A stretch of 64,000 nt of DNA from Plectrocnemia conspersa (taxonomy: Eukaryota; Arthropoda; Insecta; Trichoptera; Polycentropodidae). Both the position numbers and the translations under genes were made by a program. Under the pieces are notes generated by a model, which was given only the letters and a program-made list of their open reading frames with translations, had not been told where the DNA came from and searched no databases. Below are positions 44,715 through 57,632 of this stretch, piece by piece (the stretch's first letter is position 1; each line of letters opens with the position of its first letter). Location: the NCBI GenBank assembly GCA_009617715.1, contig VTFK01000293.1, positions 124,001 to 188,000 on the forward strand, written 5' to 3'.

Positions 44715-45210
44715 AAATATTTATTTTTTATATTAAATTTTAATTACTAAAGTAGTGTCAGAGCAATCAGTATTTAATGAACGGCATCTAGCTCAAATTG
44801 CCATTCAATGCTACATGAATGACATGCTAGAGATTGCAGACGGTAAAAAAACACTACTACTAAACGTCAATTTAAAACAATAAATAGCAGTAGATCAATT
44901 AATACATTAGAAAAAATAATGTGAATTAAATATTTTAAAAATGCCCAAAATAATCAAGTGAGCAATTTTGAAGGAGTGACATATATAATGTACCGCAAAC
45001 TATTTATATTACTGCCTTTACTGCTTATATGAATGGTGCATAAACTTTGTACTTCAAATAATGAATAATACAAGGCAGTGATTTATTAATGAAATATTTA
45101 AAATACTCCTTTTGCACCTTCTTTGCGACAAGATTTTTTCTCACGGTCAATGCGGCAATTTCAATAATGCTTATATATTATACCTGGCCTATGCTTGCCG
45201 GTGGTTTCTT
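44715..45210. repeat. Diverged duplicated segment, copy B
   Basis: Partner of 42,930-43,410, offset by about 1.8 kb in the same orientation. It has no open frame corresponding to that in copy A. Confidence 0.7.
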
Positions 45211-45554
45211 CGTCATTGTGCTTGCTATACCAGTAATATAACCAATAAAGCTTTAAATGTAAAATAGTCATGAATAGTTCAATTATTTGGAAATTGTGCA
45301 ACCATTTTTTTTTAATACAGAATTCGCCATGTGTTTTTTAATTGTTATAAATAAACTATAATATTATGGTTTTATAATTGGTTTTGTAAAATTGACTGTA
45401 TCTGTATTTATTTATGACTTACTAAGTAAAGATAAATCAGCGAATTCAAATTCTTCTTAACATTTAAGATAATTATAGAATAATGCTTAGAAACCTTAAA
45501 ATAGTGTTTTCATATCAATATTAAATACCTCTCATATAGAATGAAGACCTGGCT

Positions 45555-45704
45555 TTAACCAGCATCAGAAGAGGACGCGATTGTGATTTTCAAAGACGTT
45601 TCGGAACCCAAAATTGGAATATCTTCGAAAATATTTTGATTGTCAACAACGTCCTTCAGTAGTGTGAAGAAATGTTTGGCATTCTCGAAGTCCTCATCAG
45701 CTTC
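45555..45704 (-). other. Short coding-like segment, unidentified
   Basis: The minus strand stays open for 49 codons from 45,704 to a TAA at 45,557-45,555, and the composition is typical of protein rather than A/T noise: DEDFENAKHFFTLLKDVVDN, then a Phe-Glu-Asp-Ile stretch, then TIASSSDAG before the stop. A TGA (45,707-45,705) lies directly upstream in frame. A splice acceptor might be TATGAG just inside it, but it lacks a good pyrimidine tract. It may be the last exon of an unrecognised gene, a pseudogene or a transposon fragment. I do not recognise the family. Confidence 0.35.
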
Positions 45705-45887
45705 TCATAGACTAAATCTTCAAAGATCGATCAAAAACAGTGATTCAATAAATATTTATTAATATGTGTAATTTTGGAAGTGTAACTGTTAATGACAATA
45801 AAACATAGAACTTTGACTAAATATTTGAATTGTTTTGATTATCATAGTTAGGCAATATGTATATATTTATTTTTTATAGTTTGAACT

Positions 45888-46055
45888 CACCTAGTTAATT
45901 TGCAAACCGAATATTTATATCCAGTCAAATGGAGCAACGCACATAACGAATTAATGAAAATTATTGTCGCGTAGCAAAATTTTATTTTTAAATAATAATT
46001 ATTTAAAACTGTTGTCACGTTACTGTCGGCCATCTTGTTTTATATTTGAATGCTT
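45888..46055 (-). repeat. Dispersed ~165-bp repeat, copy 2
   Basis: Reverse complement of 35,030-35,189. The extra length is mainly a small insertion beside the GGCCGACA segment. The two copies flank the last coding exon of lowfat in opposite orientation. Confidence 0.85.
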
Positions 46056-46529
46056 ATTTTTCATTGGTCGACAACAAAAGAATAAATTAGCGGAGGCTCA
46101 AAAATTATTGTGCCAACTATATTTTTATTTTTATTAATTATAATTAAATATATTTCCTTTGTTTACGTTTTTTTAAATATATTTACACCATTCATATAAA
46201 GCGATTAAGCAAAGCAAAGTAGCATTCTAGCAAATGATACTATTGCTATATAATGATACAAATGCTCTAGCAAATGATACTAAGCACGACACCTGAAATT
46301 CAATTATTGATAATTAAGTTGCATTTACAATATATATAAATAAATAGAGCTATTCTTATTAGCTTTTTTTCTATAAGTTGAAAATTTAAATTTCCTAATA
46401 TTAAATCGCTTATTATATTTTTTTATTAAATTAAAAATTCAGTAACATGTAACTCGTTTCTATTAAAAACTAAATGAAATTTGAACCATTCCAAGTCCTT
46501 AAATTGAGTCATATAATTAATTCAAATGA

Positions 46530-47110
46530 CACACCGATCGTGGGCAATTAGGCCAGGCTATTGCCAGGAGACAAAGCGATATTATAGGAACGGCGGCAAT
46601 TAAAACGTTAATGGTCCTACAAAATGTGGCCTCAGGTTTTTTGCCGCCCGGGCCGACGACGGGGCAGATGCGTCACACGCACCGACCTCTCTCTCCGTCT
46701 CTCGGACAATGTTATAAATTTGTACGGGTTTTTGTCTTGTCGGCTCATTGTTGCCGGCTCCTCGTTAAGGGCGAGCGATGATTGAAAATGGCCAGGAAAC
46801 GAAACCAGTTCCGTCGACGACGACTCGACTGTCGCACACTTTTTTCTACCCCGCTACTGGAAACCTGGGGAAAATATGCCCGAAAGTCGGGACAGGCGGA
46901 CGCGCATTTCAATGCCGACTGTCGCAGATAAAAAAAATGCCATCGTATGTGTGTATAAATGAGATGACTGCGAGATGTGTCTCTCGGTGCGTTGACTCCC
47001 TTTTTGAGGCCCTGGCGAAAATCCTTCCGCGGTGTATATTTTCCGATGACGTTGAGCCAGTGCCCGCTATAAATTATTTATAAAGTGGGCCCTTTGTTGT
47101 GTGAGAAACG
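46530..47110. promoter_or_regulatory. Less AT-rich island, possible enhancer DNA
   Basis: Complex CpG-containing sequence with GGACAATG and ATTGTTG Sox-like cores and TTAATGG, about 7.5 kb downstream of lowfat. A 101-codon frame (46,778-47,083) has no recognisable domain. Regulatory DNA is inferred from composition. Confidence 0.3.
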
Positions 47111-48935
47111 AACTCTGTGAGATGTTTACGCATCCGTTTTGATACTCAACTCTTAAATATTGTTTTATAAATAGTGTTACTATCGAACAATATAAATAAA
47201 TAGTGAAAACCTGAATCTAAACTGCGATGTCTTTTTTGTATGCAGAAACAACAGATCTACACGCATACAATCTGAATTGATAATAATTAGCTTACTATTA
47301 AATATTGGATATTAAATTTGCAATGCGAGATGTATCTGAGAAACAAAACCTATTACTGAAAAAACAAAGAGCAAAAATATAGTATTATTTAGATTCATTG
47401 ATTTTGATCAATGAACTAAAAAAAAAAAAGTTAATTTGGCGATCGTTTGCCAAACTTTTTTTGGAAATTTAAACTAAGAAACTGCTTTTCGAGAAAGATA
47501 GAATTACTTTCTAAGAAATATTACATGCATTCAAAAGGTTCCAAAATCACTTCTCTTAACCAGATGCCAGGAATGTCACCAGTTTTGAGCCACGTCAGAT
47601 AGTTGATCTTGGGTCGTCGACCAGAGCAAAGAAAACATTGCACTTCCATTTTCTACAAATCTAACAGCGATATGAGCCACCATTTTTTTTTCTTTTCAAC
47701 CATTCTTATACTTCACCAAAAATAGCCCGATTCTTATTTATTAAGTCACATTTAAGACATTTTCCGGAAAGATTTGAGATTGTAGCTTTTACGATGCATC
47801 TACAGATCGAAGCTCTGCTTGGAAGGCCAACTAAAAGTTTACGCCCATATTTGTAACATCTTCCGGAAAGGGGATCCGAAAACAGCTCTCAGATGGCGCG
47901 TCGCCGAGGGTCTGTGCCACTAGATTATGTATTTATAATGCAATCATATTTATAATGTTCTTTATATAAGTATAATGCAATCCTGAAAAAATATAAAATT
48001 CGGAATAAGTATTAATATAATATGATAAAAAAGTATTAAATACATATATGTAAATATAAGTTTGTTGTAAAAGGCCAGTTTATAATATACATATGTTCAT
48101 ACATACTGTCCCTTGACTAGCATTAAAAGTTAAATGTTACATGAGATTTTAATGTTGACAATCCCTTTCGTACGACGTATTCAAGTCGTACATTTTTTGT
48201 ACGATTCCAAGTATATACAATACTATAAAATAAAATATATTTATAGATTTAATGACAACACGCTAATAAAAATACGTAGTGCATCTAATAATATTAGCAA
48301 GTGGTAGTAATAGTAATACATAATGTAATAAAATAACTAATCATATTATAAAGAGGCATTTTATAACAGTAATAAATTAAAATATAAAGTTTTATGGGCA
48401 AATAACTCTCCCCTCTCTCCTATCCCTTACCTGGCTACAATTCTCGAGACCAAAAATAATTATATTTATATTTTTAGAGCGATTAAAATCTCTGTTGAAA
48501 TTAATCTAGTTATATTATGTTTTTGTTTTGGAAAAAAAACATTGTTTTGAATCCTTGTATCTGCTTTTAATGAATAATTGGTTGTAAAGAAAACTTTTCC
48601 AATTTTATTGTTAGTTGCAAAATAAAAAGTTGTGCCTATTAAAAAAATATAATTTATTTGCTTTATATACAGTTTTATTTTAATGTTTGTACTTTTTTTG
48701 ATATATTTTTATAACATCTGCCGTGTCCATTGCAGTGATATAGTGGCTTTAAAATTAGATTGTAAGAGCTTATAATTAACTTTATTTCAGAGCTTTTTAG
48801 ATAGCAAAAATAATTAATGATATATGTTTGGTTATTGATTTAATTTTTATTTTTTTTATTTTGAAAATGTCATTTTCTGATTATTGAAAATGCACAAAAG
48901 TCAATCCTTTTTATTAAATGGTAACAAAATGTGCA
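47111..48935. other. Intergenic DNA, nothing identified
   Basis: AT-rich, with a less AT-rich part at 47,560-47,930. That part has no frame long enough to identify; it may be an old repeat. Confidence 0.4.
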
Positions 48936-48939
48936 TCAA

Positions 48940-49130
48940 TAACTAATTTTGAAAAAGTTTTCGACAAAGCTTGTCATGGGTTATTAGTAAAAAAATTGTA
49001 AGACTTGGTTTCTTCAGATGATTTAACTTAACTATTAGTTATTTGATCAATCGTAGACAGTTCATAATCTATAGCGATAAATCAGTCGACTCTTTAACTA
49101 TTCCAATAAAAATAATCACTGAAGTAGTTA
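48940..49130 (+). mobile_element. Non-LTR reverse-transcriptase fragment
   Basis: The plus strand reads NFEKVFDKACHGLLVKKL, then after a frameshift ISYLINRRQFIIYSDKSVDS. These match the FEKVRDKICHGLLVKQL and NQRQF segments of the copy at 15,080-15,420 and correspond to the early reverse-transcriptase blocks. The catalytic YADD part is absent. Confidence 0.75.
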
Positions 49131-52100
49131 CTAAATAGCCTTAGAGTTAATGCGAGTGTCGTTGCGTGGAAATGTTTATTTTCAATGCTTTCGCCATTTA
49201 AACGTTTATAGAGGATGTTGTAATGACTTCAAATCGAGCAATTTACATAGAAAATGCGAAACTTTATACAGCTTTATTTTAGCGACCAACAGTAGGATAA
49301 TTCAGAAAATTTTCACTATCCATTACAGTAGTTTATGCCTGTACTTAGCGGATTTGTCCTTCACGCAATTACATTGTAACGTAACATTTTCAAGTGAGTT
49401 TAACTATGAAAAAGAGCATTTGTGTTAAATTTGAGTTAAAAAACACACATGTATAAACGCTTCTCGTTCAACAGGTTTTCTTCTGAGAAAAAACGGTTAT
49501 GGCCCGGTGCAAGAACCGAAAATTTTTCTCGACGGCTCCGTATTAAGCGTCTCGGAATTGTCTTATTTCAGTGGACATTTCCGAGAACAAATTATCGTTT
49601 CGAAAAATATAAAACGGCTTTTATATATATATTTTATATAATAACGCCCGTATAACCGTTTTTGTCCGAGGAAATTCGTCAATCTTGTAGGCTTTTTTTC
49701 GAGGCGTTTATTTTTTTACGCGACTGCATAATGCAGCTTCATAGTGTCGACGCAAATTTTTATTGCTCAAGATGATATCGAGTATTAAATATTCATATTA
49801 TATTATAATTATATTATAATGCAAAATATTATATCTTCTCGGTAGTGAAAAAATTACCCACCGAATATATGTAATATATATTCATGCAGCAAAAAAAGGA
49901 CATGTCCAAAATATTGTGTATCTAGTATGAAACATCGGCAATATGCTTTAAAACATTATATTATATACATATGTAACACATATATGGTGCTAATATTAAA
50001 ATTAACTAGCTTATAAAAATATGTTATTTTTATTATTTAGATTCGGATTTAAATATAAGACCTACGATATTTACCAAAATTTTCCACAAAAAAGTCGAAA
50101 TACAATTTTATATCAAATTAACTTCTTATTGTTCAATTTATTTACTTAAAAATTGAATAGCTTATCTGATGACAAATTATTATTTTTTTTTTTATTTTTG
50201 GTTTTTTTTATTTTCAAAACTATTTATAGTATTTCTTGAGATTTTACTAATAAGTAGTATATTTTTAATTCTTAAAAATTGTCTACTGTAACTATAACTT
50301 TTAAATTTATTAACTACATTCAGTTAATATAAAATTGTGATACTATAAATTTATAATTTTTAGTTATAATCAATACTAATATGTATTTTTCTATACGTAT
50401 CTCACTAAAGAATATTTTTAAATGTTATTCTGATATAACTTTATTAAATAATATTACATAACTAAAAACTAAGAATATTATTTAAATTAAAAAATAATTA
50501 ATAAATGCGGTAAAAAAAATATTTTTTTCAAAACAAGACGGTTGTTTCACAACCTGGTCGCTCAGAGACAGTATTTTGGGGGTATGATAATCTTAAAGAC
50601 TATTTCATTATTTGTGTTAATAGATCCGATTGAAGCGTGCCTTTTGAAAATATAAAGAGTAAAAATACATTACTATTTATTACCCTGTACAACTAGTTGT
50701 AACGCTGTAATCCTGACAAAAATATTCTAATATCTTATTATTTTTTTATTCAACAAATCTGATATATGTAGAGACTAATATAACTAATTCGTGTAAAGTA
50801 CAAATACTATCACAAAAAATCTACAATTATTACATCTTATAAAAAAATCATAATGCATAAATATTAATTTTCAGTAGGCGGTGGTAGAATTGCGAATTTC
50901 CGGCAATTTGCACCGGTTTCCGCTGTGCTTATTTCTCACCGTGTGATATTACGGAAACTCTCACATGTTTTTTTTTGTCCGTAACATAAGTTTGCATGAA
51001 CATCCATTATTATTTTCGGGAGAAAATCCCGCGCAGGGCCGGACCGGTCAATTGGGCAGTTGCCATGCGGATCACGCGCGTGCCCACCGGCCAACGATGG
51101 GAGCAGGGCCGGATGAGTTTCACAAAAAAACGTATTATACAAAACTTGACTACATTGGTTTGTTTTTTTAAATTTGTCAACTTGTTATATATTATACAAA
51201 GACGATCGATGAATATATGTATCTTAACGAAACATTTTAGCATATACATATGTATATGTGTACTCAAATTATTTTTTAATCGCTTTTTATGATATGCTTT
51301 TATTTAATTTATGTATTTTAATGTTAAGATATTATTAAACAAGTGCAATATATTTGTAATAGATTTGTTAAATTAACCCAATTCGGCCCATCGAGCTGTG
51401 TGTCGGTATCCTAATTTTGGAAAATGCACTTTGAAATGCATAATATTATGTCATAAAAGTAATAAAATCATCTACAAAGAGCACTTGCGAATATGTTTTG
51501 TACTTATCGTAACATAATGATAATAATCGCACATAAAGGCCATGAAATGAGCTCCGCACGAAAAGGACCAAAAATAACACAGGATGTCCACTGCCACAAT
51601 TTTTTTTTATGGATATTTCCATAATTATGCAAAAATGTGTATGTATACGTAATGCGTATTCATGTAAATATACGTAAATAAATATATTTGCAATTAACTT
51701 TGAATGTTTTTTAAAGACGCGATTTAAATTTTCGCAGCAATCAACTCTGCTCCACATCGCGATGATTATTATTTTTTCGATTAATATTTTTAACATTTCG
51801 CGGAATCATTTTATGTGGTATTATTCAAAAATGTCGACCCTTGTTATATAAAAAATAATATATGTAAAGCAATACATAAGGCAAAATGTTATTTTTTCAT
51901 TTCTTTCCAACTGTAAATATATGTGCAATGGCAATTTATTTCCTAAAGTGAGGCAACGAAAAAATCTATTATTTTAGTAGCGCTAAAAAACATACTCCTA
52001 ATTATTCAAAGCAATCTACATTTATTTTATTACACTTATTGCTGGGTTATTAGAGTGTTAGCAAATGCGTTCGAATTTTTTTTATTATTAGGTAATGAAT

Positions 52101-53640
52101 CGGCGGTACTTGTTCTCGAGCGCGTGTCTTGGAGGTGATGACAAACTGGAGGCGAGGCGTAAGTCCGTAGTTGAATAGGCCCGAGATCTAAGTAGTAGTC
52201 CGAGCGTCAATGTGTAATCGATGAAATGGGTCGTAAGAGTGCAGCGTACTTCTCGACGGGTGCTAGGTCATGTGTACGGCTTACGGAACTATAGACGCGC
52301 GTGAGCCGTGTCTCTCGACTGTTGTTGTGTATGAATCGCTACAGCTTACGTGATTTCTACATGCACAGCTTTCTGAAATAATAATATATTTAAATTTTAT
52401 AAGTGCGTAAAAATATAATGATTGCTTGAGGCTTAGTTTCACGGTTTTTCATATTATATTACCGTCTTTCTTTTAATTTACATTTGTTAAAATCCGTTTT
52501 TAACAAAAATTTTAACTAGGAAAAAAGCACGACGTATAAAATGTACTTTAATATAATAAACCGCTTTATAGCGTTCTTATTCAATAGATGAAGAAATGTT
52601 AATTTTGTAAAAATAATCTCAAGAAAATTCAATGTTGAATTCAGTAAAATATTTAAGATATTTATAAAATGCAAATGTGCGGTGAAATTATTATTTACTT
52701 TAAAATGGACAAGTTTAATAATATAAATTTATAAATTTAGTATAACTATTAGAACGGGGACACCTTTTAGAAAATAGATGTATACTCTTAGATACTCTGG
52801 TTATAGAGACTCTAGACTGAATATTCGAATACCTGCTTTGTTCGTTATTTAAATATTTGTCCATATATTCGTATATATTTTATTTATTTCTAAGAATACT
52901 AGAAACCAACCCAAAAGTATTTGTAATATATCCCAGATAATATTTTTTTTCTCCCTTAATTGATCGTTATCTACAGCCTAATTGTGCTTTTTGCGTAATT
53001 TATGTTTTAGAATCAATAATTATTGAGATATTGAGATTCGTTGCATGTGGTTTTCCTCAAACAATTTATGAGATATCCATTCTCTGCCAATTTTCTAACT
53101 TTTAACATATATGTATGTGAACTGATAAACGACACGTTGAGCTTTTGTTTTAGTTTCTGCATCGTTAATTTCGCGCCTGCTTTGATAGCAGCCCTAATAT
53201 CCTCACTAACAACCCATAAGGACTACCCATCCTTAGGTAGATATTCAATGTCAAAATTCCCGGTGCATTACATATCGCATTATGACCGAGTTGAAACTCA
53301 TAAAGCATAATATAGCCTTACTGAGATTATTTTATCTCCACTGCCATTGTTGATTTAGAGCTAAAAATATATATACAAAAATATCTCATTACTAAATAGC
53401 ACAAGTGAAAGAATAGTGGACTGTCTTTAATTTATAAAAAGTTATACATTTTTGCAAATGTAAGAAAAAACCGCAAAGACTAATAGGACAACCTGATACA
53501 TACATAAATGATATTGTTGATTAAAAAGGGTTAAGTATATGTATATAAATAAAAATTATAAAAAATAATTATTTCGTTTTATTTTCTCACAAAACAAATG
53601 CTCTTATTTGATATGATTTTTTTCTCATTGGCAAATCTAA
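49131..53640. other. Intergenic DNA with less AT-rich islands
   Basis: Islands at about 49,440-49,750, 50,870-51,130 and 52,090-52,370 contain complex CpG-bearing sequence. The remainder is AT-rich. Open frames (for example 50,996-51,292, 51,446-51,796 minus, 53,041-53,310) have no recognisable content. Confidence 0.4.
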
Positions 53641-53940
53641 CATTTATCAGGAGCTAGGCTGCTTTAGCCCGAGGCCAGTGGATGCTGTCTTGTCGTTAAT
53701 CGATATTATACTTTAATCACAATAATTATGGCGCTGCGAGCAAGCATCGGCCATCGGCAATTACACAGCCCTGAGTAGTCGTCGGGCGGACAGCGCCCCG
53801 GGACAATCGCCAAATCGATGCATATGTAATATGGCAGGTGCTTTACTCCCGATTCGGATCCAGCGCCGGATTAAGGTACGAGACGGCTCCGCGTTCGGAT
53901 CTGGGCGCCAGCAAAAAATCAAAATCTTCTTGAACAAGAC
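53641..53940. promoter_or_regulatory. GC-balanced island
   Basis: Complex sequence with CpG. Its right part (CGCCGGATTAAGGTACGAGA followed by TGGGCGCC) resembles wording often seen in decayed transposon ends, so part of it may be a repeat. Role unknown. Confidence 0.25.
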
Positions 53941-55879
53941 ATATCTTTAACAAACAGAAAATTTACAACACATTATAATGACGCGTATGTCTTATCATTT
54001 TTCAGATTTTTTTTTCAATCCAGTGCTTACCATCTATTTTTTTTATGGAATGTAGTTATATATACATAATTCTCAGATTATGTGTGCGAAGCACGAGAAA
54101 AATATTTAAAAAAAGCATCGAGCAGCAAGCCAAGATTGCCCTAGAAATACTATTATACAAATTCGCACCTCCGTACATTATTTCCCCTAGCCGTACTCAT
54201 TTTTTTATACCTAACTATCTCTAAATTTTCTCTATTTCTAGTATGAATTATATGTACATCTTCATTAAAATATTAAAATACTCTAGTAACATATTATTTT
54301 CAAACTTATATATAAATACCAAAACATGAATCAATCATACTTTTACAACTAGTAAATTTATTTTTATTTAAAACTACTCTCATTGCTGTATTTTGTATTT
54401 TTTGAAACATCGCTTTATTTAATTTATTTAGCAAATATAATTTGTACAGAATTATTATTTATTTATGACAGTTAAACAAGTTTTAGAGGTGGTTAAGCGA
54501 TCCATTTCGTAAATGTGTTGTTGCAAACTAACATTTGGCACTTCGAACACGCATGATTATTGACAGCTGTCTGAATTGCAATGCCGCCAAAACAGTGTCA
54601 TAAAGATCCTTAATTGATGCACGTATCGCAAGATAAATCCCAACACCATAAAGGCTTTATTGCGTATGTTTTCTATATGCAAACTTGGTATAACTTCATC
54701 TGAGTACTACGACACGACACTTGGTAGACTGAATCATTGATGCTTACAGTAAACTTAAAACATAGTGGTAAAGCATAATTAATTTATCATTAGAAAATTT
54801 TAAATCATCTCTAAATATGCATTTGGTTAATATATAAGGAAACTAGTATCAGTATTTCAAATGACATTAATGAACAAATATACAAACCATTGAGATATCA
54901 ATGTGAACGCATATGCATATTTTGATCACACTGACGTCAAGAAAAAAATATTTGCTTCGTCTTTATGTATAGGTAAAGCATGTTAGAGGTACCGAAAAGA
55001 ATGCAAGTGTCGTAAAATTTGCATTTTATCGATGGGATCTTATTTCTGCGTAAAAATCTCAATATTCAAAATCAGGTTGCTTCCAAGTGTGTGTATAGTT
55101 GTCGAACATACCAAAAACATCATGTAGAATTATTGACCTTACCCGAATGGGGTTGCTGATTTGAAAGTTAAATAGTTATTATAAAAACATGCAGTAAAAA
55201 ACAATATCTTAAAAAATAATAATAATGAATAGATATATTTCGTATAGAGAAAATTTTATGTGTATTTTTATTATTTCTTGACTGAATAAACTATTATTTT
55301 GAAATCATACAAAATTAACATCAAAAAATATTTTAATTGCAGATGTATTCAAAAAAAAGTTTTAATAAATTCAGACAAATAGTTAAATTAGACGTAAGTA
55401 TTTGTTCACGTGTTCGATCAAATATTTATGAAATTTTTTGTTTCTAAAACACCACTAGTAATAATTTTGACTGTATTTTTTAATTTGGTTTCGTAAAAAT
55501 AAGAGTTTTAAATAAAAAATTTATGTTAATCCTCAGAAATTTATACATATTTTAACGTCGAATAAAGACACGTAAAAAACTAAAATTCCAATAAAATAAT
55601 ATTAGAATACTATTTTATGCTTTTTTTTTTTCATTAAATTTTACATATAAAATATAAATTTACTTATAAAAATAAATGTATCGATAATGTATGAGAGGTA
55701 TTTGTAAAGTACAAGAAGATACAAAGTGAATTTTTTACTATTTTGTCAACATTGTGGTTTCCACTAAGGCTCCCGTGAAGTAAAAAAACAAATCAAGGGT
55801 GTGTTTAAACTGTCTTGACATGTGCAAAATTTAGCAATCCATTTAATAATGTCTTAAAAAGCAAGTAAGATATATATAG
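53941..55879. other. Intergenic DNA with an island at about 54,500-54,760
   Basis: The island contains TTGACAGCTGTCTGA near 54,560, a TALE-homeodomain/E-box-type composite. A CRE-like TGACGTCA lies at about 54,932. The rest is AT-rich without a recognised gene. Confidence 0.35.
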
Positions 55880-56060
55880 AATAGTGTAGGAAGAAGAGAT
55901 GTTCATTGTGGAGAAATAAGTGGATGGCCATCCATAGTCACTGATTAAAAAAATGCTTTATAAAACTTAGATGTACCAGAACTGTTATTTATGAAACGGT
56001 TACTGAAAGCCTATTATAAAATTTGCGTGTGCTATGTGAAAGGCTTGAGACTTTCATAAG
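55880..56060 (+). mobile_element. mariner-type transposase remnant
   Basis: The plus strand reads GRRDVHCGEISGWPSIVTD and then RTVIYETVTESL, followed by VLCERL. This order resembles the linker and second helix-turn-helix of mariner transposases (RED...RSGRPS..TD, SRTLLYEIVTE.L, LCARW). The catalytic part and termini are absent. It differs from the copy in lowfat intron 1. Confidence 0.5.
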
Positions 56061-57630
56061 ACTGGAATTAATAGACGGTTGCAAATTCACTAAATGCATA
56101 GGTAAAAAAAGAACTAAACGTATCATAAGTCAATCTCAAAATAAAATGCTTTAGATATTCTGGACTATGTAAATATTTTTACTTTCTAAATATCCTTTCA
56201 ACAATGTTTTTTTCTTGCAAACCTATGTAAATATGTAAAGTAAAATCAATATATTATCATTAATAAATTTTATGAATGAAATGAAAAATTATAACATCTT
56301 TTTAAGTTACTTCCAAAAGGTTAAATTTTTGACAAAGGTTTTTATTTTTACAATTATGTATTGCAAAGATAAATTATATTTAATTGTTTTAATAAATATA
56401 CCCATCATTGATTCATCATATGTATATACATTGTGCATTCGATTCAGACTGTATATTTTGATGTTTTATTTTAACAACGTACGAGACATAAAATAACGTC
56501 AAACTTACATGTCTCGACAGATAAGCAAAGACATTTGCAAAAGTCCGGCTATAATTATGATATTTTACACAAAAGTTATTTTTCGATAACGTTTCGAGTT
56601 GTTATTTGTATATTTAGCATACATAGTATAGAAAAATTTATGCATGGGTGTTTATTGAATGTGACCACATGTCTATACATGTTTCAGAAACTAATAAATT
56701 AGATGACTTTATGTTTGGCTTCGAACACTTTGGTTTTGCTTACCATCGTCAAAATGAATGTATTTTAATGTTATTTGGCTTGGGTTATTTGAAACGTTTC
56801 TGAGATATTTATAATATTATTTATTTATATTTTACATATTTTATAATATTTTCTCAAAATATGTCATATTAAAAACTGTATGTGCAGGAAATTAAAAATA
56901 ATTTAACTGCAAAATAAAATTAAATAGCTACAACCAAGATCAAAAAACTTATAATACTTGTGCCAATCAATACAAAAGTCGATGAAATCAAACATTCATC
57001 TTCTTTAATATCCAATACTGATCTTTCCATAAATTAAAATGTGTTTACATTTATAAAAGGTAAAGTTTTTTTATCAATTTTTGTGATATGTTTTATACTG
57101 TTATTATGTTTTTCAAAATCCTACCGGATCACATATCCATAGGCTCATGCTACACAGCAATAAAATTAAATACATAAAGATAGTGTTTCATACCACTAAG
57201 GCATTGTCGCAATAAAAAGTTCTGAAGTTAATTACCTTTTGGAGCAATGACGTCAACAATGATCGTTGTCAGCGTTTGTCTCCATTATCACGAACAACGA
57301 TAAATCTTCGTTTAACATTTAAATTGTTAAGAATTAATAGTCCAGATGTGATCGTTATAATAAAAGACTCAAGCAATGCTATTCTACGTTAAAATAAATT
57401 AAATATTATTCTTTGGAAATCCCCTTATACTTAAATTAATTTTATATTATATCATTGGATTATTTACTGTAATAAATATAAAAATTCGTTTTTGCTATAT
57501 AGAATTATTAAAAAAACACGTGAATTTATAAAAAAAAATATTTATGTCACGATTATTTTTTAAATATGCTTTACTTATATAATAACAAATTATTTTGTCA
57601 ACAAAATACTTACTATTAATATTGCTATAA
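56061..57630. other. AT-rich intergenic DNA, nothing recognised
   Basis: Low-GC sequence. The 74-codon frame at 56,272-56,496 is A/T-driven and resembles nothing. Confidence 0.5.
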
Positions 57631-57632
57631 TC

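Noticed and set aside
46778..47083. 101-codon frame in a less AT-rich island
   Set aside because: No domain, no splice context and composition consistent with non-coding island DNA.
53041..53310. 89-codon plus-strand frame
   Set aside because: I considered it as part of a retrotransposon ORF, but no reverse-transcriptase or endonuclease motif is present on either strand.
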